This document shows, piece after piece, positions 55,550 to 64,000 of a stretch of 64,000 bases of DNA. The stretch is from Heligmosomoides polygyrus polygyrus (Eukaryota > Nematoda > Chromadorea > Rhabditida > Heligmosomidae). Position numbers and translations under genes: made by a program. The DNA lies in contig OX377201.1 of assembly GCA_947396885.1 (NCBI GenBank), forward strand, positions 6,992,934 through 7,056,933, written 5' to 3'. How positions within the stretch are numbered: the first letter of the stretch is position 1; every line of letters starts with the position of its first letter. The notes beneath the pieces are model-generated. The model searched no databases, was not told the DNA's origin, and saw nothing but the letters and a program-made list of their open reading frames with translations.

Positions 55550-55797
55550 GCTGGGTAACTTTTAGTCTCAAAGGTTAACATTTTCCTGGGGTTTTAAGCA
55601 TTCCTGTATCAAAGCGATGTTTCCAGATGCTACTTTTATGGTACACTATATTCCTTCCATCCGTGAAAAACACTCTGTGCTTGAATTTGAACAAGTATTT
55701 GTAATATTTTATGTTTTATTTTCGGCAACACAAATACAAGTATTTAGTTAAGGTCGGTGTGCTTGTTTTTTTCTTGTACAAGCCGGGTTTGTTGTAA

Positions 55798-56084
55798 AAT
55801 ATAAACGACAACGTTCCTCAATCCGTTTTGAGATGCGCCACGCATTCTACTCCTAGAAGATGCCGGGAAGACGATTTGAATGCGTATTTGGCCATACAAT
55901 GACCTGCGGTGGCCAGCTGATGAACAAGTCAGCGTTCTATCCTTCGCAGGCAAGTCCGGTACCAATCCAGCAACTCCCGAGGGGTGCAAGGCTTTGTTCA
56001 TCTAGTCAGGGAATCCAAGCCAAGAACCTGGAATCGAATGCACGCGACAGCCGGCGCCTCCTCCGACTGCTCTACATGCGCCCT
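55798..56084 (-). repeat. SINE-B, diverged
   Basis: A minus copy with head GGGCGCATGTAGAGCAGTCG and a full body. Confidence 0.72.
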
Positions 56085-56090
56085 AGGAAA

Positions 56091-56235
56091 GGATAAAACG
56101 CTGATTTCTCCATCCATCGGCCAACCACCAGTAGTCACTACGTAGGCCAAATATGCTTTCAAACTACCTCTACCATATTTCTTGGAGTAGAATATGTAGC
56201 GCATCTCAAAAAGAATCGATTAACCCCGTAGTCTT
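56091..56235 (+). repeat. SINE-B, head missing
   Basis: GGAAAGGATAAAACGCTGA, GGCCAAATATGCTTTCAAAC and TAGCGCATCTC follow the family order. It abuts the previous copy in opposite orientation. Confidence 0.6.
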
Positions 56236-56292
56236 CCTTTTATTGTTTATTGTAGGTGGACACATCTCTATGGATGTTTATGATGTGAAAAA

Positions 56293-56520
56293 TGCTCGTG
56301 TAGCGCAGTCGGAGGAGGTGCTGGCTGTCACGTTCACCCGATACCAGGCTCCTGGTGGAAACAGACTTGTCTGGGAAGGATAAAGCGCTGTCTTATTCAT
56401 CGGCTAGCCACCCCAATTTTGTATGGCCAAATACGCTTTCAGCTCGCCTCCACGATATCCCGTAGATGTAGAATGCGTGGCGCATCCCAAAACGGATTAA
56501 GCAACGCCGTCCTTTATCTG
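56293..56520 (+). repeat. SINE-B with internal deletion
   Basis: Head GCTCGTGTAGCGCAGTCGG; the part between CAGGCTCCTGG and AACAGACTTGTCTGG is deleted. The body then runs to CCTTTAT. Confidence 0.7.
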
Positions 56521-57093
56521 CTATCATTATTCTTATGAGGTGAAAACGGCAATGACCTTGAGGAGCTCAGTTTCTTTAGTTTATTTTCTTGAACCTCAGT
56601 GCTTGAAGTCTGCAGTAAGTTTTTTATACTCGAATTAAATGTAACATGAGAACTTCGCTGTACTCTACTAGTGATGACGATAGACGGCCTTTGTATTTAT
56701 AGGTATTGCTGTAGCTGGCAAAAGGCGACGATACCGTATGCAAACCATCTTTGAGTTCCAGAACGGTTCTTCTTCTCATCGTTTATTTATATTTATTTTA
56801 TTTAAAGACGTGGAATGTGATCACACGTGTGAAATTATCAAGAACTCAAATGAAAACAAATATAAACAGATAACTATTCAGTAATGTCTGGACTAACAAT
56901 AAATAAATGACTACAAAGTAATGTCTGCTAAATTGTTATCAAAACAGTACAATCAGGGACACGATCCAGGAAAGGACTAAAAATTGACTAACAGTTCATA
57001 TCTCAACAAGTTTACGGAAGGCCTGGACAGACAACCCCAACGACATTTTGTCGTCATTAGTAACGTGTTGAATCACCGTTCCGTCATAATCAT
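56521..57093. other. No gene; possible CR1-like 3' fragment
   Basis: At about 56776-56830, TTTATTTAAAGACGTGG-type sequence resembles the reverse of the 3' end of the CR1-like LINE (30825-30850). The remainder is unassigned. Confidence 0.35.
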
Positions 57094-57389
57094 AAGGATA
57101 ATAAGGATAAAGGACGGCGTTACTCAATCCCTTTTGGGATGCGCCAGCGCATTCTACTTCTACGGGATGTCGTGGAGGCGACATGAATGCGTATTTGGCC
57201 ATACAATGACTTGCGGTGGCCAGCCGATGAACAAGTCAGCGCTTTATCCTTCCCAGACACGTCTGTTACCAATTCACCGACCCCGGAGGGATGGAAGGCT
57301 TGGTTGGCCTGGGCGGGAAATCCGAACCAGGAACCTGGTATCGGGTGCACGCGACAGTCGCGCCTCCTCCGACTGCGCTACACGCGCCC
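57094..57389 (-). repeat. SINE-B, full length, near consensus
   Basis: A minus copy from AAGGATAATAAGGATAAAGG to the head GGGCGCGTGTAGCGCAGTCG. It shares the GCGCCAGCGCATTC variant with the copies at 26712, 30850 and 41519. Confidence 0.83.
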
Positions 57390-57454
57390 AGCTCTAAAAA
57401 TACTCGATGTAAAACTAAAATCAAAAGCTACAGCAAAGAAATGGGCAAATGTTA

Positions 57455-58582
57455 GGTTGAGTCATAAATTTTGCAGCAAAATTTGATTATACCACAGAAG
57501 AAAAATGATTGACTTAAGCGAAGTAATTGCTGTTATTCACAATGAGTTTCGTCCGCTTTTCATGATCTGAGTGGATTACATATATGTCAAAAGGCCGGTT
57601 TCGACCTGAAGAAGTCGTCTACCACCGCCGCGACCTCATCGACGACCATGGAGGAAGTGGACCATGGTAGTCAGACGGCGCAATGACGGCGGTGTATGGC
57701 GGTTGTTTGATTTAGGTCCAACGCGATTCCTAGATTTTTGCCAGCGTCTGAAGTACCGTAGGCGGTCGGCCATTTCCCTGGTGGAAGAAATTGTGACCAA
57801 TATCGACTTCTTTTCCCACTAATCTTCGCTGGAACTAGTCGAGTTCTTGGTAAAAGCGAGCGTCGAGGATGGTTTGACAACGTGGACCAACTTGGAACAA
57901 CACTGGACCACTACACATCTACCAAGCGCACAGCAGGACCTTCTTTCGGTGAAGCTCCGATTTCGACGTCGGAACCCTGGCTCATTGAGTTCCAGCCATT
58001 GGTTCCCGGTTTTACAATTGAAGTGAGCCATACCCTTTTCATCGCTGGTAAGGATTCGATCAAGGTCCCTGTTAAGGATTCTATCAAGGATTCGATCGAG
58101 GTCGTGGAACCGGTGTCGGAGCTCTCGACAATCGGAAGCACAGCGATTCACTTGGGTTTCCGTCAAAGCATGGGGCAGCGACGAAGAAGATTTTGGCGGA
58201 GTGGTCTGCGAAGAATTCGACTTGATGGATTGGCACTGGCGTCCTTTGTTTATACTTCCCGAGCGTGGTTTGTTTTTGTTACCCTTCTTGCCCTTCTGGA
58301 CGGAATACCGTCTCCAATAATTTACTCGGTTAGGAGTGAACTTGCCTGTGATTTCGTGATTGTGCTTAACCCCGTTGCTGGGTTGCTGCCGAGCTTGAAC
58401 TAATTGAAAATGAAACCACACTTTTCCACTTTGAGTATTCATCGTTCTAGTGAATAAAATGTTAGCGAAAATTAAAGAAAAAATAGCTCAAAATGATAGC
58501 TAGCAAACACTTTCAAACAAAGTATAATACTTCAGCGGGTTTACTTTGAGTTCCAGAAATGCGAAATTTATGACGCAACCCA
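57455..58582 (-). mobile_element. Mariner (GGTTGAGTCATAAATTTT family), degenerate
   Basis: The left end follows TA at 57453. The right end is a diverged complement (AAATTTATGACGCAACCC). Minus-strand relics: ALTETQVNRCASDCRELRHR, then RILTSDEKGMAHFNCKTGNQ (first Asp region). The second half is in other frames (57880-57671 and 58141-57911). A short direct repeat (GGATTCGATCAAGG type) at about 58050-58100 adds codons reading LDRILDRILNRDLDRIL. Confidence 0.7.
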
Positions 58583-58584
58583 CT

Positions 58585-58967
58585 AGATGGTAGAACTTGA
58601 CGAAACAGCCATGAAATTGGAGTGGACATCAATCATTTGTTATTCAGCCTTTCAGAAAGTTATCCAACTGCTTCTTGAATGTGCAAATACATGATACAAC
58701 CTGCTGCTTTTTGCTGAATTTATCAAATTCCGTTCCTGCTCTGTTTACAAAAAAAATCCTTTGTTCTTCTTTTCCCTGGGTTCAAATAAACACTTTTAAA
58801 GTTTCTTCGTTATGACATCAAATAAATAGCTTATTGACCATTACATTCTGTCGGGCAGTATGCGATTTTTCCTCATTTGAGGGTCAATTGCCAAAAAGTT
58901 ACTTTTACAGCTCTGTGGTTACGGTATTTATTTGAAGCATCCTAATCTTTGTCGTCATTATGCAATC
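58585..58967. other. No gene recognised
   Basis: AT-rich flank between mariner and LINE; nothing was recognised. Confidence 0.4.
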
Positions 58968-58976
58968 AGATGGGTC

Positions 58977-60567
58977 AGTCCCGATGGCGTGATTACTTTG
59001 GGGAAATTTCCACTATGGAATTTCCTCACCCGGCCATCCCTTCTGTGGGTTCTGTTCATGGTCCCGTTCGCAAGATCACCGTGGAGGAAACAGAAGCGGC
59101 TCTGAAGAAGATGAAGCCCGTTAAGGCGACAGGGCCGGATGATCTGGCAGCCGATGTTTGGAAGTCGAAGCTCTGGTATCCTGCTGAGTGGTTGGCTGAA
59201 TTCTTCAACCAGGTAGTAAAGGAGAAAAAAGTACCGGAGTGTTGGCACAACAGTACGACGATCCCGATTTGGAAGAAGAAAGGCAGTCCTGCAGACTGCT
59301 CCAACTATCGTCGTCCGATTCGCTTGCTCTCGCAGAGCATGAAGATCTTCGAGCGAATCCTCGACAGACGAATTCGTGAGATCGTCAAGCTTTCCAGCAA
59401 TCAGTGCGGCTTCGTGGCTGGTTGTGGTACTATCGATGCCATACATGCCGCCCGTCTTCTGGTAGAGAAGCATCGCGAGAGACAGAAGCCGGTGCATCTT
59501 GCCTTTCTCGACTTGGAGAAGGCCTTCGATCGCGTACCGCGTGAGGTTATATGGTACGCCCTACGACAGCACGGTGTTCCCGAAGAACTTGTAGAGTGGG
59601 TGCGAATGCTATACTCTTGTTCAAAGAGTCGTGTGCAAGCTGCAGCTGGAACCTCGATGGAGTTTCCCATCTCTGTTGGGGTGCACCAAGGTTCTGCGCT
59701 TTCTCCACTCCTCTTTGTTGTCGTCATGGATGCCATTACGCGAGATCTTCAGAAGCCTATCCCATGGGCATTGCTCTATGCTGATGACGTGATGCTCGCT
59801 TGCGAAGATAAGGATGATATCGAGCGGCAGCTGCAAGCTTGGTGCGACCGCCTGGCGATGTTCGGACTCAAATTGAACGTCAAGAAGACCGAGTACCTAA
59901 CGACTGACGTAAGCGAGTCCGACTCCATTAAGATTAACGGTACTGAGCTTGCACGCACTTCGGTGTTTAAATACCTCGGATCAGCAGTAGCGTCTGACGG
60001 CGGTCTGATGGTTGAAGTGAACTCACGCGTGAGTGCAGCTTGGTCCAAGTGGCGCTCGTTGACTGGGGTGCTCTGCGATAGGAAGATACCAGAGCACCTG
60101 AAGTCAAAGATCTACAGAGTAGTCGTCCGGCCAGTAGCGATGTACGGCGCTGAGTGTTGGCCTGCGACCAAGGAAGTTGAAACGCGCCTCAGCGTCATGG
60201 AGAGGAAGATGCTGCGCTGGACGGCTGGAGTCACGCGCCTGGACCGCATCCGAAACGATGCTATTCGGCAGAAGTTCGGTGTCGCGCCGATAGCGGACAA
60301 GATGCGCGAAGCTCGCTTACGATGGTACGGCCACGTTCTGCGAGGAAAGGAAGACAGCGTCCGCAAGATAGGCCTTGAGTTGGAAGTGTCAGGAAAGCGG
60401 CCTAGAGGACGCCCGAAGCAGCATTGGTCGGATACGTTACACACGGACATGAAAGTAGCTGGCGTCCACCCTGATCAAGCGCATAACCGGGAAAGGTGGC
60501 GTCATGACACCAGAAGAGCGGACCCCGCGACGAAGCGGACAAACGCTGAAGAAGAAGAAGAAGAAGA
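58977..60567 (+). mobile_element. RTE-type LINE, 5'-truncated, 9-bp target duplication, (GAA)n tail
   Basis: AGATGGGTC stands at 58968-58976 and 60568-60576. It has the same 3' end and tail type as the copies at 22943 and 53288, and it is the longest in-frame copy. Confidence 0.83.
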
Positions 60568-60757
60568 AGATGGGTCCGTCATTCAATCTAAGTGGAGTAC
60601 ACTATTTGTTCCAACACATCAGAGGCCAGATTCATCAACCGCCTACCGTCCTCTAACGATGAAAATACCGCCAAACCTGATGCTGGATGGATGTCATATT
60701 GGGGGGGGGGGGGAGGGGTTGGCTGTATTTTCACCGTTAGAGGGTGGTAAGCGTTGA
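58977..60757 (+). pseudogene. RTE reverse transcriptase with lost stop codon
   Basis: An open frame from WRDYFGEISTMEFPHPAIP through KATGPDDLAADVWKSKLW, motif A FLDLEKAFDRVPRE, motif B GVHQGSALSPLLF and motif C YADDVMLACE (59777). It ends with LRWYGHVLRGKEDSVRK and KRPRGRPKQHW. Near the 3' end one G of the GCGGGAC seen in sister copies is missing (GCGGAC at 60535), so the normal TGA is skipped. The frame runs through the tail as NAEEEEEEED and into flanking DNA up to 60757. An extra CGT codon gives NYRRPIR where the sisters have NYRPIR. The endonuclease is missing. The codons after 60546 are not part of the original protein. Confidence 0.82.
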
Positions 60758-60768
60758 CGAATCCGGCC
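60624..60768. mobile_element. MITE, family D
   Basis: The ends GGCCAGATTCATCAAC and GGCCGGATTCGTCAAC (read inward) continue inverted for about 45 bp (CCTCTAACG and TGAAAATAC motifs). A G-run lies in the middle. Confidence 0.68.
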
Positions 60769-61050
60769 CAAGATGCCACTGGTTCATTTCACAGTTCGGA
60801 AGCTGTTGCAGCTAGCCGGCCTACAGTTCCACTTGTTTGAGGAAGAGCACAAAAGTCAGCTGAGCGCTTAAAACATTTTACGAGCATTGCGCGACGAGGT
60901 AGGCGGCCCGGCAAACACACAACTGTGACACATTCCGTTTGAATCCCAAGACTGTGCAGTTTTAGAGCAGCTGTTGAAGTGAATAAGTAGGTAAGGAGCA
61001 TGTCCCTCCAGAAGCATTTAGTCGCGGATCGTTCAGTTAGTTATGACAAC
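60769..61050. other. No gene recognised
   Basis: No ORF or repeat similarity was seen. Confidence 0.35.
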
Positions 61051-61342
61051 GGTAAGGGCAAGGGACGGCGTAACTGATTCCTTTTGGGATGCGCCACGCA
61101 TTCTACTTCTGGTGGATGTCGAGGAGGCGACTTCAATGCGTATTTGGCCATACAATGACTTGCGGTGGCCAGCCGATGAACAAGTCAGCGCTCTATCCTT
61201 CCCAGACAAGTCTGATACCAATTCACCGACCCCGAAGGGATGGAAGGCTTGGCTGTTGGCCTGGGCGGGAAATCTGAACCAGGAACCTGGTATCGGGTAC
61301 ACGCGACAGCCGGTACCTACTCCGACTGCATTACACGCGCCC
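61051..61342 (-). repeat. SINE-B, full length
   Basis: A minus copy with head GGGCGCGTGTAATGCAGTCG. Flanks AGTTATGACAACG and GTGTTATGACAGTAG share TTATGACA. Confidence 0.78.
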
Positions 61343-61715
61343 ATGTGTTATGACAGTAGTAATCTTGTTGTCAAAATATAAGCTCTATGAGGAAATTGGA
61401 CCTGTAGACCTTATTTTTCGGCAAGGAATTCTTCGCGAAGCTGCATCTGGAATAAAAACTTCTTGGCTGAATGCCATAAGCTCACGTGCTATGGCCGATG
61501 AGTCGATAACACACCTTCATAGGGGGTTCCAAGCTGTTGCCTCTTGTTCAAATGTTTGTTCATGGCTCACCAATTATTGGAAGATGAAGTATTTTTCTAA
61601 GCCCTTCACTTGCGCTTAAAATTAGTGCAAAAACAAAAAACTGTAAATAATAAATAAAATAATAAACTTTAAAAATTTAAAATAATAATAATAAAATAAT
61701 AAATAAGGAAAAATC
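61343..61715. other. No gene recognised
   Basis: An 89-codon plus ORF (61350-61619) has no recognisable motif. An A/T-rich (AATAAT)n tract follows at about 61640-61710. Confidence 0.35.
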
Positions 61716-62130
61716 AGAGTTGATCGCTTTTGGGATCTGCCACGCTTCTACTTCTACAAGATATCGCGGATGCGTTTGAATGCGTATTTGATCTGCGAAA
61801 TGACTAGTGCTTCTAATTTGATGGACACCTCAGCGTTTTTCCTTCAAAGTTCCTTCGGTTCCACTAATTCGCCAAGCCCTGATGGATCGAAGGGCGTGTT
61901 CATACTTCGCGACAAGAGCGCCTCGTTGGCTATGCAAAACATGCATATCGATTAAACTGAAAAGTGTTCATACTCGAGCGCCGGCGCTGTCGCTCCAGTC
62001 GTTCATGTCGCTGCTGCCGCGAAGTATGAACAGGCCTGAAGGCGTGGCTGGCCTAGGCGGGAAACCCGATCCAGGTGCCTGGTCCAGAGTGCACACGACA
62101 GCAGGCGCCTCCTCCGACTGCGCTATCACC
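61716..62130 (-). repeat. SINE-B, degenerate, split by a MITE
   Basis: Body 61716-61895 and head side 62036-62130 (GGCGGGAAACCCGATCCAGG, CAGGCGCCTCCTCCGACTGC) are separated by the inverted-repeat element 61898-62031. Confidence 0.65.
61898..62031. mobile_element. MITE, 134 bp, TTCATACTTCGCG ends
   Basis: GTTCATACTTCGCG at 61898 and its exact complement at 62018-62031. It disrupts a SINE-B at a point corresponding to GGAAGG, which appears on both sides in altered form. The ends resemble those of the 134-bp element at 63849. Confidence 0.6.
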
Positions 62131-62600
62131 GCTTTTTTGTTGGAAATACAGAAGTTATAATAACCTGACTCTAATACCAGAAGAAATCCATCTCAAATGC
62201 AACATTGTTCATCTCTTCTACAACCAAGTAGTATTTGGACTATCTACGCCCTTCCTTTCCTCTTTATCGCTTTAAGAACGATCGTGCGAGCATTGTAGTG
62301 TAAATGACCTGTGTTTTGTAAACGACAACTTAACGCGGTCTTATGGTGCGCTTCGAAAGCCTGTAGTCGTTATCATGACGTGCGTTTTAATGGGGTTGCG
62401 TATTGGTGCATCCTTATCAGCGGTGTTCCATTCATTTCCGTATTCATTCTGTAAGACAAAGTGACCGATGAATTGTGATTAATTGTAGTATCTTGCCATG
62501 ATCTGACAACTGGTTGAAGTTTTTATTCCAAGCCCTTGGGTCATGAATCTGATTGTTAAATTATTCGTAAGCGCATCACTTATCGCTTGTGCGCGTCCAT
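62131..62600. other. No gene recognised
   Basis: Nothing was recognised before the mariner relic. Confidence 0.35.
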
Positions 62601-62622
62601 TGAGAGGAGCAACACAGCAACA

Positions 62623-63349
62623 ATGTCAACGATAAGCAGCGGCATCCTTCGACCTCTCGTCTGCTACGGATTTCTGCAAGGTCATTCCGCCAGGGCTGCA
62701 GCCTCCGACACATGTTCTGCATTCAAGGAGGACGTCATTCACTATTCCACAGTGGCCGGTTGGTATCAGCGCTTTAGGGCTGGAGATCTCTCTCTCTCTC
62801 AAAGATCGACCTCGTTTCGGACACTCTTCTGGTGGACTCAGAACGCATGCTTTACTGGGAGCTGCTGGATAGTAAGACACAGTAACACCATCTGTCTACG
62901 CTACCCAGCTCCAGAGCTTGGCCGAAGCCATGCGCCAAAAACGTCCAGAAAGGGAAAATGTCCACCTGTTGCACGACGACGCACGTCCTCATGTCGCAAA
63001 AGTGAGTCGCGAGAAAATCCAGGAGTTAGGCTGGAAAGTTCTGCCCCATCCACCGTACTCTCCAGACCTCGTTCCTTCTGACTACCACCTGTTCAGAGCT
63101 CTGAAGCAGCATCTTCGAAGTAGAGAGTTCTATGATCGACGACAACTGGAAATGGAGGTTTCTGAATTCTTCTCCTCACAGCCATCGGAGTTCTGGCGAA
63201 AAGAAATTGAAAGGTTGCCTGAAAGATGGGGCAGGATCTTATACTTGGATGGAGAATATATCGTGGGCTGAGTTTTTGTGTATTGTACTATATTGTATTG
63301 TATTGTAATATTGCTGTGCTAGTGTTGCAAGACTTTTCGATGAACCCAG
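62623..63349 (+). mobile_element. Mariner with internal deletion
   Basis: An ATG at 62623 starts the DNA-binding half (ILRPLVCYGFLQGHSARAAA, then STVAGWYQRFRAGDLSL). A deletion and frame change then join it to the catalytic end (62918-63271): RENVHLLHDDARPHVAK, LPHPPYSPDLVPSDYHLFRA, EFWRKEIERLPERW. The middle with the first Asp is missing, and HDD replaces HDN. The right end GTTGCAAGACTTTTCGATGA resembles the ends of the mariner at 11763-12636. No left end was found. Confidence 0.72.
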
Positions 63350-63734
63350 TACAACATTCATGCTGGAATCGTTTCCGGGTGAGAATAATCGTTTGAAGGA
63401 AACTGCAGGAGCCGAAAAATGCAAGGTATCCTAAAAATGCAGATACTATTTGAAAGGTTCTATCATTGCTGCTAATAAAGTTTTTGAAGATGTTTGAGGC
63501 TCATAGAAAAGCACAGGCTGACGAGATTTCTGTGACATGCAAATACTCAAGATTCCGCCATGCCCCCGCCTGAAACATTGCATTTCCGCCTCCACTGATT
63601 GTGCATGGGCAGAACACTTATTACAGTCTTGCTACTACTTGGCCAGATTAAACTGTACTTTTTTAATGTTTAGAACTTGACAATCATGTGAAAGACATTT
63701 GATATGCGAGTATATTGATCGCACAATTTAAATG

Positions 63735-63845
63735 TGAGCAGGAGCCTCATTTTCTCAGACGAATTCTGTGGACTGATGAAACAACATTCATGCTAAGTGG
63801 AGAGATTACTCGGTATAATTGCAGGTACTGGGCGGCGAAAAACGC
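63735..63845 (+). pseudogene. Tc1/mariner-superfamily transposase fragment
   Basis: The plus strand encodes RILWTDETTFMLSGEITRYN then CRYWAAKN. This is the first catalytic Asp region of a DDE transposase (family pattern FSDE..F.LSG..N..N.RYW). It is cut by the MITE at 63849. Confidence 0.55.
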
Positions 63846-63848
63846 TAA

Positions 63849-63982
63849 GGCCCCGTTTATACTTCGTCGCGGCGCGACGCGATGGCCACGCAATGAGGCC
63901 AAATTGATCGATCGCGTCGCACAATCAATATGGCCACTATACGTGGCGTCGCGTCGCGCCGCGACGAAGTATAAATGGGGCC
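63849..63982. mobile_element. PIF/Harbinger-like MITE, 134 bp
   Basis: Terminal inverted repeats of about 40 bp (GGCCCCGTTTATACTTCGTC; only a few differences between the arms) are flanked by TAA at 63846-63848 and 63983-63985. A 3-bp TAA duplication and GGCC-type ends suggest PIF/Harbinger. No ORF is present. Confidence 0.72.
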
Positions 63983-64000
63983 TAAAAGAAGAGTACGCAC

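Overview
The window looks like a repeat-dense piece of a parasitic nematode genome, probably clade V and strongylid or hookworm-like. The main evidence is two split nematode cuticle-collagen genes with short 54-78 bp introns among longer ones, large numbers of Tc1/mariner relics, RTE and CR1-like LINEs, and tRNA-derived SINEs. The species assignment is inference. No bacterial-style operons, rRNA or convincing functional tRNA genes are seen.

Three host genes can be supported. (1) A cuticle collagen on + at 4444-5727. Its exons 2-5 are visible, its poly(A) signal is at 5814, and exon 1 is probably upstream of the window. (2) A paralogous collagen on +, spread over 26061-36876 in five exons. Its exon phases match collagen 1, and its first three introns (5.2, 3.3 and 1.3 kb) are filled with mobile elements. 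(3) A very large mucin-like gene on - at 43694-51537. It encodes about 2,600 residues made of some 60 copies of a 40-residue Ser/Thr/Pro/Ala repeat and ends in a GPI-type hydrophobic tail. A 1,920-bp block inside it has been duplicated without visible change.

Everything else is mostly mobile DNA. 1-4440: a Tc1-like deletion derivative, a long inverted-repeat element and a degenerate full-length mariner. 5.9-20 kb: SINEs and mariners. 20132-21164: a 1,033-bp almost complete palindrome flanked by TA. 22.9-24.6, 53.3-54.7 and 59.0-60.6 kb: three copies of one RTE-type LINE with (GAA)n tails. 25-36.9 kb: collagen 2 with its loaded introns, including a CR1-like LINE split by two SINEs. 37.5-40 kb: a mariner carrying a hAT relic that itself carries a SINE. 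40.4-43.2 kb: a mariner, a (CA)n tract and a foldback. 51.8-64 kb: a Tc1-type relic, LINEs, SINEs, mariners and MITEs.

Three tRNA-related repeat families are named here for convenience. SINE-B (about 30 loci) has a head with perfect A-box-like and near-perfect B-box-like motifs and a (CCTTTAT)n-like tail; many copies have 11-16 bp target-site duplications. SINE-A is Gly-tRNA-like and is often arranged as a head-to-head inverted dimer. SINE-C has two copies, in opposite orientation. Family names, similarity statements and gene models come from reading the sequence only; no database search was possible.
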